Assembly: GCA_027030565.1 (NCBI GenBank)
Contig: JALVEU010000277.1
Coordinates: 1-25,211 of the forward strand
Direction: 5' to 3'
From: Gammaproteobacteria bacterium
Lineage (GTDB): Bacteria > Pseudomonadota > Gammaproteobacteria > JAJDOJ01
Length of the DNA: 25,211 bases
This document shows positions 1 to 9,226 of this stretch, one piece after another (within the stretch, counting starts at the first letter, position 1; the number at the start of each line of letters is the position of its first letter). Under the pieces are notes generated by a model, which was not told the DNA's origin, made no database searches, and saw only the letters and a program-made list of their open reading frames with translations. Position numbers and translations under genes: made by a program.

Positions 1-2178
1 GTGCTCATCGAGCAGCCGAATCAGCACCTCGATGTGCCGATCCTCGTCGGGGGCGTGGCGCAACGGACGGATCTCCTGATAGTACAGGGCGAACCGATCT
101 TCCTTCAGGGCCCGGCTGATCTGCGAGACCCAGCGCATCTCACCGCGGCGGCGTGCCAGCTCCTCGTCGCTCTCCTCGTAGATGTGCACACGGTTGCGCC
201 CGCGATCCTTGGCCGCATAGCAGGCCATGTCCGCCTGGCTGAGCACCGAGACCACATCCATGCTGTCCGGGGTAATGGCCACCACCCCCACACTGGCGCC
301 CACCTCGAAGGTCTTCTCCTCCCATACGAACCGGAACTGGCTCACGGTATGACGCAATGTATCGGCGATGGCCCGCCCCTCTTGCAGCGAGCAACCCTGC
401 AACAGGACACCGAACTCGTCACCACCGAGCCGGGCGATGGTGTCGGACCCGCGCAGCTGCTTGCGCAGCATGGTGGCCAGTTGCTTGAGGAGCTCGTCGC
501 CGGCTACGTGGCCGCAGGTATCGTTGACCACCTTGAACTGGTCCAGGTCCATGTAGAGCACCACGTGCTGTTTGAGTTCTTCCTTGGCGCTGCGCAGTGC
601 GTGCTTCAACCGCCGCTCGAACTCACGGCGGTTGATCAGATCGGTCAACGGATCGTGGGTGGCATGGTAGGCGAGCTGTTGGGCCAGGGCGCGGGCCTCG
701 CTCATGTCGTGAAAGACGATGGTCGCACCCAGCGGCTCGCCGGTGGCCGAACGAATGGCCGCCACGGTCTGACGGATGGGGACATCGCGGCCATCCCGGC
801 GGTGGAGGAGCATCATGCGTGTGTCGATGCCTCCACGGTCGCTGCGCAGGCACTTGGCCACCGGACTCGCCACCCGCACGCCGGTCTCTTCGTCACTCAC
901 CTGATAGACCAGTGACAGCGCCTTGCCCTGCGCATCGGCCAGTCGCCAGCCGGTGAGCCGCTCGGCCATGGGGTTCATGATCTCGATGCGACCGTGGACG
1001 TTGGTGGTGATCACCGCATCTCCGATGGACTGGAGCGTGACCTGCGCGCGTTCCTTCTCCCGCTGAAGAGCGAGCTGGGCCGCCTTCAGCTTGCTGATGT
1101 CGAGCAGATATCCATCGAAGTGTTCCACGCGCCCCTGAGCGTCGAACACGGGCACGATGTAGCAGTACACCCAGCGGGTCCCCCCACCGGGAAGCTTCAG
1201 GCGGATCTCCGCGTCCAGATGCGCGAAGTCGTAGTGCCCTGCCCCCCCGCGGGACGCCGCCTCCAGACGGCGTGCGTCCTCCTGGTGCACGAGGCGCAGA
1301 AACGGCGCCTTCTCGAAGGCCAGCGTCTCGAAATTCATCCCAAACTGCAGCACATTGGGGGAGATGTATTCGATGGGCCAGCCTTCGGAGGCCCTGCACC
1401 GGAACACCACCACCGGTCCCTCGAGGAAGAGCTGACGCTCGCGCTGCAGCTCACGCTCGGCACGCTGCAACCTGCGCAGATGACGCAGGCGCTCACGGTT
1501 GTGTTCGAGGAGCTCGCCGACCAGGACCTCGTTCTCGGCTTGGAGCCGAAACATCCTGCGCATCGCACGGTTGTAGTCGCGCGCCAGCAGCAGGATGACA
1601 CCGCCCAGCGCCAACATGAGCATCCCCACCGGAACGAAGCGTACGGCACCCGCCACCAGGGGCCATAATGCCAGCCCGGCGAGGATGGGCAGCATAAAAG
1701 CGAGATAGACCGGATAGACCAGGGCGTTGGTGGGCACCGAACCCACGAGCAGACCCGTACCCACCGTGTACACGAGCACGATGACCTCTGCAGGCCAGTC
1801 CGCGCCCAGAAAGAACAGGGCACCACCCCACAGCAGCCCCGAGGCCAGGGCGCCCACCGCATAGACCCGCATCCAGAATCGGTTGGCCTCGAACCCCTGG
1901 GGCCGTGCATGCCAATAGGCGCGTACCAGCAGCCACCGCAGGCTCGCGGTGACCACGTGGGCCAGTCCCCAGATCGCCAGCCAGCGCCGGGGAAGATGGC
2001 CATTGACGGCCACAGCGACCACCAGCAGGGCGATGAAACTGGCCAAGATGGTGCTCGGTCCCTGCTCGTACAGCAGGGCCACCCTGCCGACGAATGCCTG
2101 CCTGGCGATCCGCACCGACCGCGATGGATCCCCCCCATTCCGGCCTTGCCGCGCGGCCGCAGGATCCGCCTGCCACAT
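1..2178 (-). CDS. Membrane-bound PAS-PAS-GGDEF-EAL c-di-GMP signalling protein (C-terminus cut by window edge)
   Basis: Predicted bifunctional cyclic-di-GMP enzyme: GGDEF domains make c-di-GMP from two GTP and EAL domains hydrolyse it. Visible order: several hydrophobic helices (residues about 35-215), a short charged helical linker, PAS 1 (about 247-370), PAS 2 (about 373-500), then GGDEF with an intact RLGGDEF signature (585-589) and an RGSD inhibitory-site motif five residues before it. The EAL domain begins near residue 687, and its signature reads EVLIR, with the catalytic glutamate kept. The gene leaves the window at base 1, so most of the EAL domain is unseen. The ATG at 2178 is chosen because a GGGGGGAGG Shine-Dalgarno lies 8 bases upstream. 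The membrane region presumably senses a signal, but I do not recognise its family. Intact GGDEF and I-site residues suggest a working, product-inhibited cyclase; phosphodiesterase activity cannot be judged. Confidence 0.9.
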   Translation of the reverse strand, partial: MWQADPAAARQGRNGGDPSRSVRIARQAFVGRVALLYEQGPSTILASFIALLVVAVAVNGHLPRRWLAIWGLAHVVTASLRWLLVRAYWHARPQGFEANRFWMRVYAVGALASGLLWGGALFFLGADWPAEVIVLVYTVGTGLLVGSVPTNALVYPVYLAFMLPILAGLALWPLVAGAVRFVPVGMLMLALGGVILLLARDYNRAMRRMFRLQAENEVLVGELLEHNRERLRHLRRLQRAERELQRERQLFLEGPVVVFRCRASEGWPIEYISPNVLQFGMNFETLAFEKAPFLRLVHQEDARRLEAASRGGAGHYDFAHLDAEIRLKLPGGGTRWVYCYIVPVFDAQGRVEHFDGYLLDISKLKAAQLALQREKERAQVTLQSIGDAVITTNVHGRIEIMNPMAERLTGWRLADAQGKALSLVYQVSDEETGVRVASPVAKCLRSDRGGIDTRMMLLHRRDGRDVPIRQTVAAIRSATGEPLGATIVFHDMSEARALAQQLAYHATHDPLTDLINRREFERRLKHALRSAKEELKQHVVLYMDLDQFKVVNDTCGHVAGDELLKQLATMLRKQLRGSDTIARLGGDEFGVLLQGCSLQEGRAIADTLRHTVSQFRFVWEEKTFEVGASVGVVAITPDSMDVVSVLSQADMACYAAKDRGRNRVHIYEESDEELARRRGEMRWVSQISRALKEDRFALYYQEIRPLRHAPDEDRHIEVLIRLLDEH

Positions 2179-2572
2179 CCCGGTCACCTCCCCCCTCCCC
2201 CAACGGCTGCGCCGGAACACGGCGTGACGGGGTGCACGAAGCCGCCTCCCAGGCCACGCTGTGATCTGGTGGCCCACAGAACGGGACGCTGCATCGGGAT
2301 CCGCTCCGCCACCCTGCACGTAACCCAGTGGGCAGCAACCCTCCCGTTCTCCAGCGGGAGGGCCTCTCGGCGCTCGAGCGACTCTGGTGGCACGTCGAAC
2401 AGCACCATACTGGCACGGGCGGCGCCCCGGACTCCACGATCAGAGCCGGTCTCACGGACGCAGGTGCGGTGCACGATGGGGACAGGCACGGGGGGCAAGC
2501 ATAACAGGCCTTCACCGGGGCCCGGCAAGCCTGCCGACCGGAAGTGGCTCAGGGCGCACAGGCGCGAAACGC
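2179..2572. other. Gap between c-di-GMP gene and groEL terminator; no convincing gene
   Basis: About 390 bases without a recognisable gene. An open minus-strand frame at 2184-2528 (ATG possible at 2408) ends with a TGA five bases before the ATG of the GGDEF-EAL gene, a spacing typical of an operon. Its product (74-114 aa) resembles nothing I know and has no Shine-Dalgarno. The promoter of the c-di-GMP gene should lie here, but no clear -35/-10 pair was found. Confidence 0.4.
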
Positions 2573-2600
2573 GAAGAGCCCCGCCGATGCGGGGCTCTTC
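2573..2600 (-). terminator. Hairpin terminator after groEL
   Basis: Perfect 12-bp inverted repeat (2573-2584 with 2589-2600) around a 4-base loop, 28 bases past the groEL stop codon. On the minus strand it is followed by GCGTTTCGCG, so the T-run is short. The stem is very strong, and it probably ends the groESL transcript or protects its 3' end. Confidence 0.7.
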
Positions 2601-2628
2601 CAGATTGCGGCTCTCTTAATAGGCGGCT

Positions 2629-4269
<1,641 letters not shown>

Positions 4270-4330
4270 GGCTTCTGAACCCTTCCTTAAAACAATTCCT
4301 GAGACTCGTTCGCGTTGGGACCCTTCGGCG

Positions 4331-4621
4331 TTACTCTTCGATCACCGCCATGATGTCGTCCTCGCGCATCACGAGGAGATCCTCACCTTCGACCTTGACC
4401 TCGGTGCCGGAATACTTGCCGAACAGCACCTTGTCGCCGACCTTCACATCCAAGGGACGCACCTCGCCGTTCTCCAGGATCTTCCCGTTGCCCACGGCGA
4501 TCACCTCGCCCTTGATGGGCTTCTCCGCCGCCGTGTCGGGAATGACGATCCCGCCCGGCGTCGTGCGCTCCTCTTCCATACGCTTGATGACGACACGGTC
4601 ATGCAATGGGCGAATCTTCAT
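4331..4621 (-). CDS. groES: Co-chaperonin GroES (Hsp10), 96 aa
   Basis: Seven-subunit lid that binds the GroEL ring and closes the folding chamber. Family hallmarks are visible: the opening MKIRPLHDRVVIKRMEEE, a mobile-loop region TPGGIVIPDTAAEKP (residues about 21-35), and the terminal stretch KVEGEDLLVMREDDIMAVIEE. Length is normal. A GAGGAG Shine-Dalgarno lies about 10 bases before the ATG. It is first in the groES-groEL operon, with a leader of about 140 bases after the predicted promoter and CIRCE operator. Confidence 0.99.
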   Translation of the reverse strand: MKIRPLHDRVVIKRMEEERTTPGGIVIPDTAAEKPIKGEVIAVGNGKILENGEVRPLDVKVGDKVLFGKYSGTEVKVEGEDLLVMREDDIMAVIEE

Positions 4622-4738
4622 GAGAACTGAACTCCTCTGGATTTCTATTTCGTAAGCCAGCTTGACGAACCACGCGACCCGAACCGTGCCGGGCCCGCAG
4701 ATTTCGGCATCCTGCGCGCGACGCCCGCACGCCGTTGT

Positions 4739-4771
4739 TTATCAGCACTCGGTCGTGCCGAGTGCTGATAA
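4739..4771 (-). promoter_or_regulatory. CIRCE operator (HrcA binding site) for groESL
   Basis: Perfect 12-base inverted repeat: TTATCAGCACTC, 9-base spacer, GAGTGCTGATAA. It contains the CIRCE core (AGCACTC-N9-GAGTGCT) that the heat-shock repressor HrcA binds. It overlaps the -10 element and predicted transcription start of groES, so bound HrcA should block initiation. Family consensus is TTAGCACTC-N9-GAGTGCTAA; here the outer bases differ symmetrically. hrcA itself is not in the window. Confidence 0.93.
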
Positions 4772-4798
4772 ATATAGGGTCATTTGAAAGCCTGTCAA
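4771..4798 (-). promoter_or_regulatory. Sigma70-type promoter of groESL
   Basis: On the minus strand TTGACA (4798-4793, perfect -35) is followed after 16 bases by TATATT (4776-4771, 5 of 6 to the -10 consensus). The start point is predicted near 4764, inside the CIRCE palindrome. No sigma32-type promoter was recognised, which fits repressor-controlled rather than sigma32-controlled heat-shock expression. Confidence 0.8.
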
Positions 4799-5073
4799 GG
4801 GCGCCATGCGGGAAAGCCGCCCCGAACACGCGTGAGCATGGATGCAGATCACACTCTCGGGAAAAGAGGCTGGCAGAGAACCCCCGCTGCGGCACTGCGC
4901 CATACGCCCACCCAGACATGGGGCTCCCAGGGCCGCGGACAAACGCCGATTGAGGCCGGTCGGCCAGCCCCCTGACCGCTGCTCGTCAGCCCGTTCCTGA
5001 GAAGAATCGAGGGCAAGCCACGAAACCCTCCACTGGCTCGCCTGGAAGGCGCCGGGGTCCGAACCGGCCGCGG
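4799..5073. other. Intergenic stretch with no gene seen
   Basis: About 275 bases between the groESL promoter and the 3' end of the Ig-like protein gene. Short open frames exist on both strands, but none has a Shine-Dalgarno or recognisable product. Nothing beyond ordinary intergenic DNA was identified. Confidence 0.5.
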
Positions 5074-5100
5074 GGCGGGTGCTATTGAATCACACCCGCC
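5074..5100 (-). terminator. Possible hairpin terminator after Ig-like protein gene
   Basis: Inverted repeat GGCGGGTG (5074-5081) and CACCCGCC (5093-5100) with an 11-base loop, starting 4 bases past the stop codon of the minus-strand Ig-like gene. There is no T-run after it on the minus strand, so this is a weak or Rho-assisted candidate. Confidence 0.4.
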
Positions 5101-5104
5101 GCAG

Positions 5105-6115
5105 CTACTGAATCACGGTACAGCGAGACTCCGACTCGCTCGAGAGGCCCCCGCTGGCTACGGCGCGGACACGGAAACAAACCCGATCTCCCACCCCGGC
5201 AGGCACGTCCGTGCCCAGCTCCAGCGCGACCATCTGGCGGGCGGTGTTCCCGTTGAGCGGCGGCACCGTCGCCACTGGCACCTGCGTGTTTGCGGGCTTC
5301 GTCCCGAACAGGACCTCGTAGCGATCCACCGGCCCTCCAGCCGGATCCCAGGACAATCGTACCTGCTTGGGTGCCCCCCCACCACTGCCGCCACCGCTGC
5401 CGGCGTTCGCACAGCCCGGGCATGCGACTTGCACCGTGACCGTGGCCGTGGACTTGCGGCCATTGCGGTCCCGAACCTGGTAGACGAAAGTTTCCTTTCC
5501 GCTGAAGCCCTTCGGTGCTTCGTACAGCACCTTGTTGGTGGAAGTCACAAAAGCAACCCCCCGCTTCGGGCGCTGCACCACCTTCACCTTCGCCCGGCTG
5601 CGCTGCACGCCCCGATCGTTGGCCAGCACGTCGATCCGCACCCGTTTGCCGGCCTGAACCTTCGCCACGTCGTTTCGCGCCCGCACCCGAGCGGAGCCGC
5701 CACCGGTGCCGTTGTTCGCCACCGAACAGCTCGAACACCTGACCCGCACCGTCACCTTGGCGGTGGACCGTCTGCCGCGCGGATCCTGGACCCGATAGAC
5801 GAACGTGACCTGGCCCTTGAAGCCCTTGGGCGCCTTATAGACCACTTGCTTGTTCGTGGTGACGAAGGCAGTACCCCGCTTCGGGCGCTGCACCACCTTC
5901 ACCTTCGCCCGGTTGCGCTGCACGCCCCGATCGTTGGCCAGCACGTCGATCCGCACCTGGCCACCGGCGCGAACGTTCGCGGTGTCATCACGCGCCCTGA
6001 GCGACGAGGTCGCCGCCCACAGCGGACCACTCATCACGAGCAACACCCCAAGGGCGAAGAGGAAAAAGCGCACCCCATCTTCCCCCGCTTTTCGACCCGC
6101 ACCCCGCTGACTCAT
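5105..6115 (-). CDS. Secreted protein with two tandem Ig-like modules, CxxC pairs and an FnIII-like domain (336 aa)
   Basis: Function unknown. Residues 16-35 form a hydrophobic signal sequence ending near GPLWAA, so export by Sec is likely. Two modules follow (about 38-126 and 142-231). Both carry RIDVLANDRGVQ, KVKVVQRPKRG and a YxAPKGF stretch, resembling the cadherin/Ig-like 'VLANDxG' domains of bacterial surface proteins. Each module ends in a CxxC (CSSC 127-130, CPGC 232-235) and a Gly/Ser-rich linker. Residues 249-336 look like a fibronectin type III domain with two further cysteines (313 and 332). The mature protein is strongly basic. Start at 6115 is preferred over the in-frame GTG at 6241 because it has a purine-rich Shine-Dalgarno and places the signal peptide at the N-terminus. 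It is transcribed alone, divergently from aprBA, and a role with sulfur metabolism is only positional. Confidence 0.75.
   Translation of the reverse strand: MSQRGAGRKAGEDGVRFFLFALGVLLVMSGPLWAATSSLRARDDTANVRAGGQVRIDVLANDRGVQRNRAKVKVVQRPKRGTAFVTTNKQVVYKAPKGFKGQVTFVYRVQDPRGRRSTAKVTVRVRCSSCSVANNGTGGGSARVRARNDVAKVQAGKRVRIDVLANDRGVQRSRAKVKVVQRPKRGVAFVTSTNKVLYEAPKGFSGKETFVYQVRDRNGRKSTATVTVQVACPGCANAGSGGGSGGGAPKQVRLSWDPAGGPVDRYEVLFGTKPANTQVPVATVPPLNGNTARQMVALELGTDVPAGVGDRVCFRVRAVASGGLSSESESRCTVIQ
5559..5642. repeat. 84-bp direct repeat, copy 1
   Basis: Differs from 5874-5957 at a single base (5598 against 5913), with a period of 315 bases (105 codons). It encodes the segment from RIDVLAND to QRPKRG in the second Ig-like module; the one difference changes Asn to Ser. 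Such identity at third codon positions means recent duplication or gene conversion. Confidence 0.95.
5874..5957. repeat. 84-bp direct repeat, copy 2
   Basis: Partner of 5559-5642; encodes the same segment in the first Ig-like module. Flanking module sequence is clearly more diverged than these 84 bases, which points to local conversion rather than a whole-module recent copy. Confidence 0.95.
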
Positions 6116-6130
6116 GCCCCTCCCCTCTCT

Positions 6131-6148
6131 ATGGGAAATTTTTCCCAT
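6131..6148 (-). promoter_or_regulatory. Perfect palindrome in the leader of the Ig-like protein gene
   Basis: ATGGGAAATTTTTCCCAT: 8-base arms around a 2-base centre, ending 15 bases before the start codon. It falls downstream of the predicted promoter, so it could be a dimeric repressor site or a small RNA hairpin next to the Shine-Dalgarno. No regulator family is recognised from the motif. Confidence 0.5.
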
Positions 6149-6170
6149 CAACCAAGCCTGATCATTTCCT

Positions 6171-6198
6171 ATTATGTGGAACAGCGCACATTTTGCAA
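6171..6198 (-). promoter_or_regulatory. Putative sigma70 promoter of the Ig-like protein gene
   Basis: Minus strand: TTGCAA (6198-6193) and CATAAT (6176-6171) separated by 16 bases, 4 of 6 and 5 of 6 to consensus. It predicts a start near 6164 and a leader of about 50 bases containing the 6131-6148 palindrome. Confidence 0.5.
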
Positions 6199-6455
6199 GC
6201 GCCCCCGTGGCGAACGGTGTCAGACGAGACACGTTCTCCACTGACCCATACCCAGATAAACCCGACTTATGTGTTTCAAAGCAATAACTATTTGGCTTGG
6301 GCCCTTAAGCCCGATATGTTTCATCTGCTCAACGAGGGACTCCGCATAGGGTCCTGCGCCACTCCGGGTCGCAGCGCACCGACCCACATCACGGTTTACG
6401 TCCTCGCGGCAGCTCCGGGGGACAGCTCTGTTAACGACGAAGGAGACCTAGAGTC

Positions 6456-6920
6456 ATGCCAACCTACGTACGCACTGACAAATGCGACGGCTGCAAGGGC
6501 CAGGACAAGACCGCCTGCATGTACATCTGCCCGCACGACCTGATGCGTCTGGACAAGGACGGCAGCGAGACCGGCTGGGCCATGAAGGCCTACAATCAGG
6601 AGCCCGACCAGTGCTGGGAATGCTACTCCTGCGTCAAGATCTGTCCACAGCAGGCCATCGAGTGTCGTCACTATGCCGACGTCGTGCCCCTGGGCGCCCA
6701 AGTGCAGCCCCTTCGGGGAACCGATTCCATCATGTGGACCATCAAGTTCCGCAACGGCACGATGAAGCGGTTCAAGTTTCCCATCCGGACCACGCCCGAG
6801 GGCTCGGCGGATCCCTACGGCGGTGAGCCGGACGCCGTGCTGGACGAGATCGGCGATCACAGCACGCTGTTCACCAAGGGTACCCACAGCTGCGACATGA
6901 GCCAGTTCCTGGCCAGCTGA
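6456..6920 (+). CDS. aprB: Adenylylsulfate (APS) reductase beta subunit, 154 aa
   Basis: Iron-sulfur electron-transfer subunit of dissimilatory APS reductase. In sulfur oxidisers the AprBA enzyme runs from sulfite plus AMP to APS, releasing two electrons in the cytoplasm. Eight cysteines for two [4Fe-4S] clusters are visible: C10, C13, C21, C25 and C53, C56, C59, C63, with the second group reading CWECYSCVKICP. The C-terminal part (about 75-154) is the family's beta-sheet and tail region that wraps the alpha subunit. The ATG is preceded by AAGGAG about 10 bases upstream. aprA follows after 115 bases on the same strand. No divergence from the normal family length is seen. Confidence 0.97.
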   Translation: MPTYVRTDKCDGCKGQDKTACMYICPHDLMRLDKDGSETGWAMKAYNQEPDQCWECYSCVKICPQQAIECRHYADVVPLGAQVQPLRGTDSIMWTIKFRNGTMKRFKFPIRTTPEGSADPYGGEPDAVLDEIGDHSTLFTKGTHSCDMSQFLAS

Positions 6921-7035
6921 TCGCCCAGAAAGAGGCTCGCGGGGTCCCCGCGGGTATCGGGAATTCCCGGGCCGACCACGCTCCGCAACCGGAACGCGGC
7001 GGCTCTCCATCCATATGCCGAGGAATCTGTAAGTC

Positions 7036-9009
7036 ATGAGCGAATACGTATTTGGCAACCCCGAGATCGTCGAAGAGGAGGTGGATATCCTCATCATCGG
7101 TGGCGGCATGGCGGCCTGCGGTGCAGCCTTCGAGATCATGAAGTGGGTGGATGCCGCCAAGCAACAGGGCACCGACATCAAGGTCAAGCTGGTGGACAAG
7201 GCCGCCCTGGACCGCTCCGGCGCCGTGGCTCAGGGCCTGTCGGCCATCAACACCTACATGGGCGAGAACGATCCCGCAGACTATGTCCGCTACGTGCGCG
7301 GCGACCTGATGGGCATCGTACGCGAGGACCTGGTCTACGACGTCGGCCGCCACGTGGACGACTCCGTGCACAACTTCGAGAAGTGGGGCCTGCCCATCTG
7401 GAAGCAGCCCGGTGACGAAGGCAAGCCGCTGAAGGAGGGCGGCAAGCCGGTGCGTTCCGGACGCTGGCAGATCATGATCAACGGCGAGTCCTACAAGTGG
7501 ATCGTCGCCGAGGCCGCCAAGAAGGCGCTGGGCACCGAGAACATTCAGGAGCGCGTCTTCATCGTTCGTCTCGAGAACGACAAGAACGACCCCAACCGCG
7601 TCGCCGGTGCCGCCGGCTTCTCCGTGCGCGAAAACAAGGTCTACGTCTACAAGTTCAAGTGCTGCCTGTTGGTCTGCGGCGGCGCCGTGAACGTGTTCCG
7701 TCCCCGTTCCGTCGGTGAGGGCATGGGCCGCGCCTGGTATCCGGTGTGGAACGCCGGCTCCACCTATGCCATGGCCGCCGAGGCGGGTGCCGAAATGACC
7801 CTCATGGAGAACCGCTTCGTGCCGGCCCGCTTCAAGGACGGCTATGGCCCGGTGGGCGCCTGGTTCCTGCTCTTCAAGGCCAAGGCCATCAACGCCTTCG
7901 GGGAGGACTACCAGGCCAAGAACTACGACGACCTGGCCAACTACGGCTACGACGCCTACGCGCAGGGCTACAAGATGGGCACCTGCCTGCGCAACCATCT
8001 CATGATGAAGGAGATGAAGGAAGGCCGCGGCCCCATCTTCATGGACACCCCCACGGCCATGGCCGAGCTGGCCAAGAACATGACGCCCAAGGAAATCAAG
8101 CACCTCGAGGCCGAGGCCTGGGAGGACTTCTTGGACATGACCATCGGCCAGTGCGGCGTCTGGGCGGGTGAGAACATCGAGCCCGACAAGGAGATGTCCG
8201 AGCTGATGCCTACCGAGCCCTATCTCCTGGGCTCGCATGCCGGTTGTGCCGGCCTGTGGGTCTCCGGTCCCGAGGATCTGCCCGGTACGCCCGACCACTA
8301 TCACTGGGGCTACAACCGGATGACCACGGTCAAGGGCCTGTTCACCGCCGGTGACGGCGTGGGCGCCTCCGGTCACAAGTTCTCCTCCGGCTCCCATGCC
8401 GAGGGCCGCATCGCGGCCAAGGCCATGGTCAAGTTCGTCCTGGACAACAAGGACTGGAAGCCCGAGCTGGCTCGCTCCGTGGACGAGATCATCGAGGAGA
8501 TCTATCGTCCGGTGAAGAACTTCCTGGAGCACAAGGACTATACCACCGCGATCGACGTGAACCCTCACTACATCACGCCGCGGATGTTCCAGTTCCGCCT
8601 CCAGAAGATCATGGACGAGTACGTCGGCGGTGTCTCCACCTGGTACCAGACCAACGCCAAGATGATGGAGGTGGCCGAGCGCAAGCTGGAGATGCTGCGC
8701 GAGGATTCCCTGAAGATGCGCGCCAAGGACTTGCACGAGCTGCTGCGCGCCTGGGAGAACTATCACCGCCTCATCGCGGCCTATGCCCACATGAAGCACA
8801 TCAAGTTCCGTGAGGAGTCCCGTTATCCGGGCTACTACTATCGGATGGACTTCCAGCGGATCGACGACGAGAACTGGAAGTGCTTCGTGAACTCCACCTT
8901 CGATCGTCACACCGGCGAGTGGAAGCTGAAGAAGGTGAAGTATGTCCAGCTGATCAAGCCCACGGATGAGGAGCCGGAGGGCATCCATCGTCCGGGCAGC
9001 GAAGTCTGA
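7036..9009 (+). CDS. aprA: Adenylylsulfate (APS) reductase alpha subunit, 657 aa
   Basis: FAD-containing catalytic subunit that interconverts APS with sulfite and AMP. Near the N-terminus, VDILIIGGGMAACGAAFE (residues about 16-33) is the dinucleotide-binding motif. ALDRSGAVAQGLSAINTYMG matches the fumarate reductase/succinate dehydrogenase flavoprotein fold. The stretch RFVPARFKDGYGPVGAW is the conserved substrate-site region of AprA. The second FAD-binding part, TAGDGVGASGHKFSSGSHAEGR, lies near residues 436-457. Length is normal, and the gene is complete and uninterrupted. It is cotranscribed with aprB and followed by a strong terminator. Neither aprM nor qmoABC is adjacent, so the route of electrons to the membrane is not visible here. 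Confidence 0.98.
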   Translation: MSEYVFGNPEIVEEEVDILIIGGGMAACGAAFEIMKWVDAAKQQGTDIKVKLVDKAALDRSGAVAQGLSAINTYMGENDPADYVRYVRGDLMGIVREDLVYDVGRHVDDSVHNFEKWGLPIWKQPGDEGKPLKEGGKPVRSGRWQIMINGESYKWIVAEAAKKALGTENIQERVFIVRLENDKNDPNRVAGAAGFSVRENKVYVYKFKCCLLVCGGAVNVFRPRSVGEGMGRAWYPVWNAGSTYAMAAEAGAEMTLMENRFVPARFKDGYGPVGAWFLLFKAKAINAFGEDYQAKNYDDLANYGYDAYAQGYKMGTCLRNHLMMKEMKEGRGPIFMDTPTAMAELAKNMTPKEIKHLEAEAWEDFLDMTIGQCGVWAGENIEPDKEMSELMPTEPYLLGSHAGCAGLWVSGPEDLPGTPDHYHWGYNRMTTVKGLFTAGDGVGASGHKFSSGSHAEGRIAAKAMVKFVLDNKDWKPELARSVDEIIEEIYRPVKNFLEHKDYTTAIDVNPHYITPRMFQFRLQKIMDEYVGGVSTWYQTNAKMMEVAERKLEMLREDSLKMRAKDLHELLRAWENYHRLIAAYAHMKHIKFREESRYPGYYYRMDFQRIDDENWKCFVNSTFDRHTGEWKLKKVKYVQLIKPTDEEPEGIHRPGSEV

Positions 9010-9038
9010 TCCTCAGACGCACCGCTCAGATGGACAAT

Positions 9039-9069
9039 GGCCGGGTGCCGCAGGGTGCCCGGCCTTTTT
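9039..9069 (+). terminator. Intrinsic terminator of aprBA
   Basis: GGCCGGGTGCC / GGTGCCCGGCC stem (9039-9049 with 9054-9064, including two G-T pairs), GCAG loop, then TTTTT and shortly after TTTT. It begins 30 bases past the aprA stop, so aprBA should form a separate transcript from the genes that follow. Confidence 0.9.
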
Positions 9070-9226
9070 CGTTTTGCCCGTGTCGCATACTTCCCTTTCG
9101 GGACATGTACGAGGGCGTACCGCGCCAGTAGCATGATTCGGTCCACCCAAGGGCCCCGTGCAAAGGGATCAACTCCCCGCGAGCCGTATGGGACACGGGC
9201 ACACCCAGACCCTGAGGTAGTCTCCC

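Noticed and set aside
1493..2515. Long minus-strand frames over the GGDEF-EAL gene (also 1335-2138)
   Set aside because: The frame with membrane helices, PAS, GGDEF and EAL motifs is different; these are Cys/Trp/Arg/Ser-rich out-of-frame readings.
6285..6330. Possible promoter and GGCTT...AAGCC inverted repeat upstream of aprB
   Set aside because: The -35/-10 match is poor and the arms are short, so no regulatory call is made.
6871..8988. 705-codon open frame antisense to aprA
   Set aside because: It lies opposite the confidently identified aprA; its length follows from GC-rich third positions. Its product is low-complexity (His/Leu/Val/Gly rich) with no known domain.
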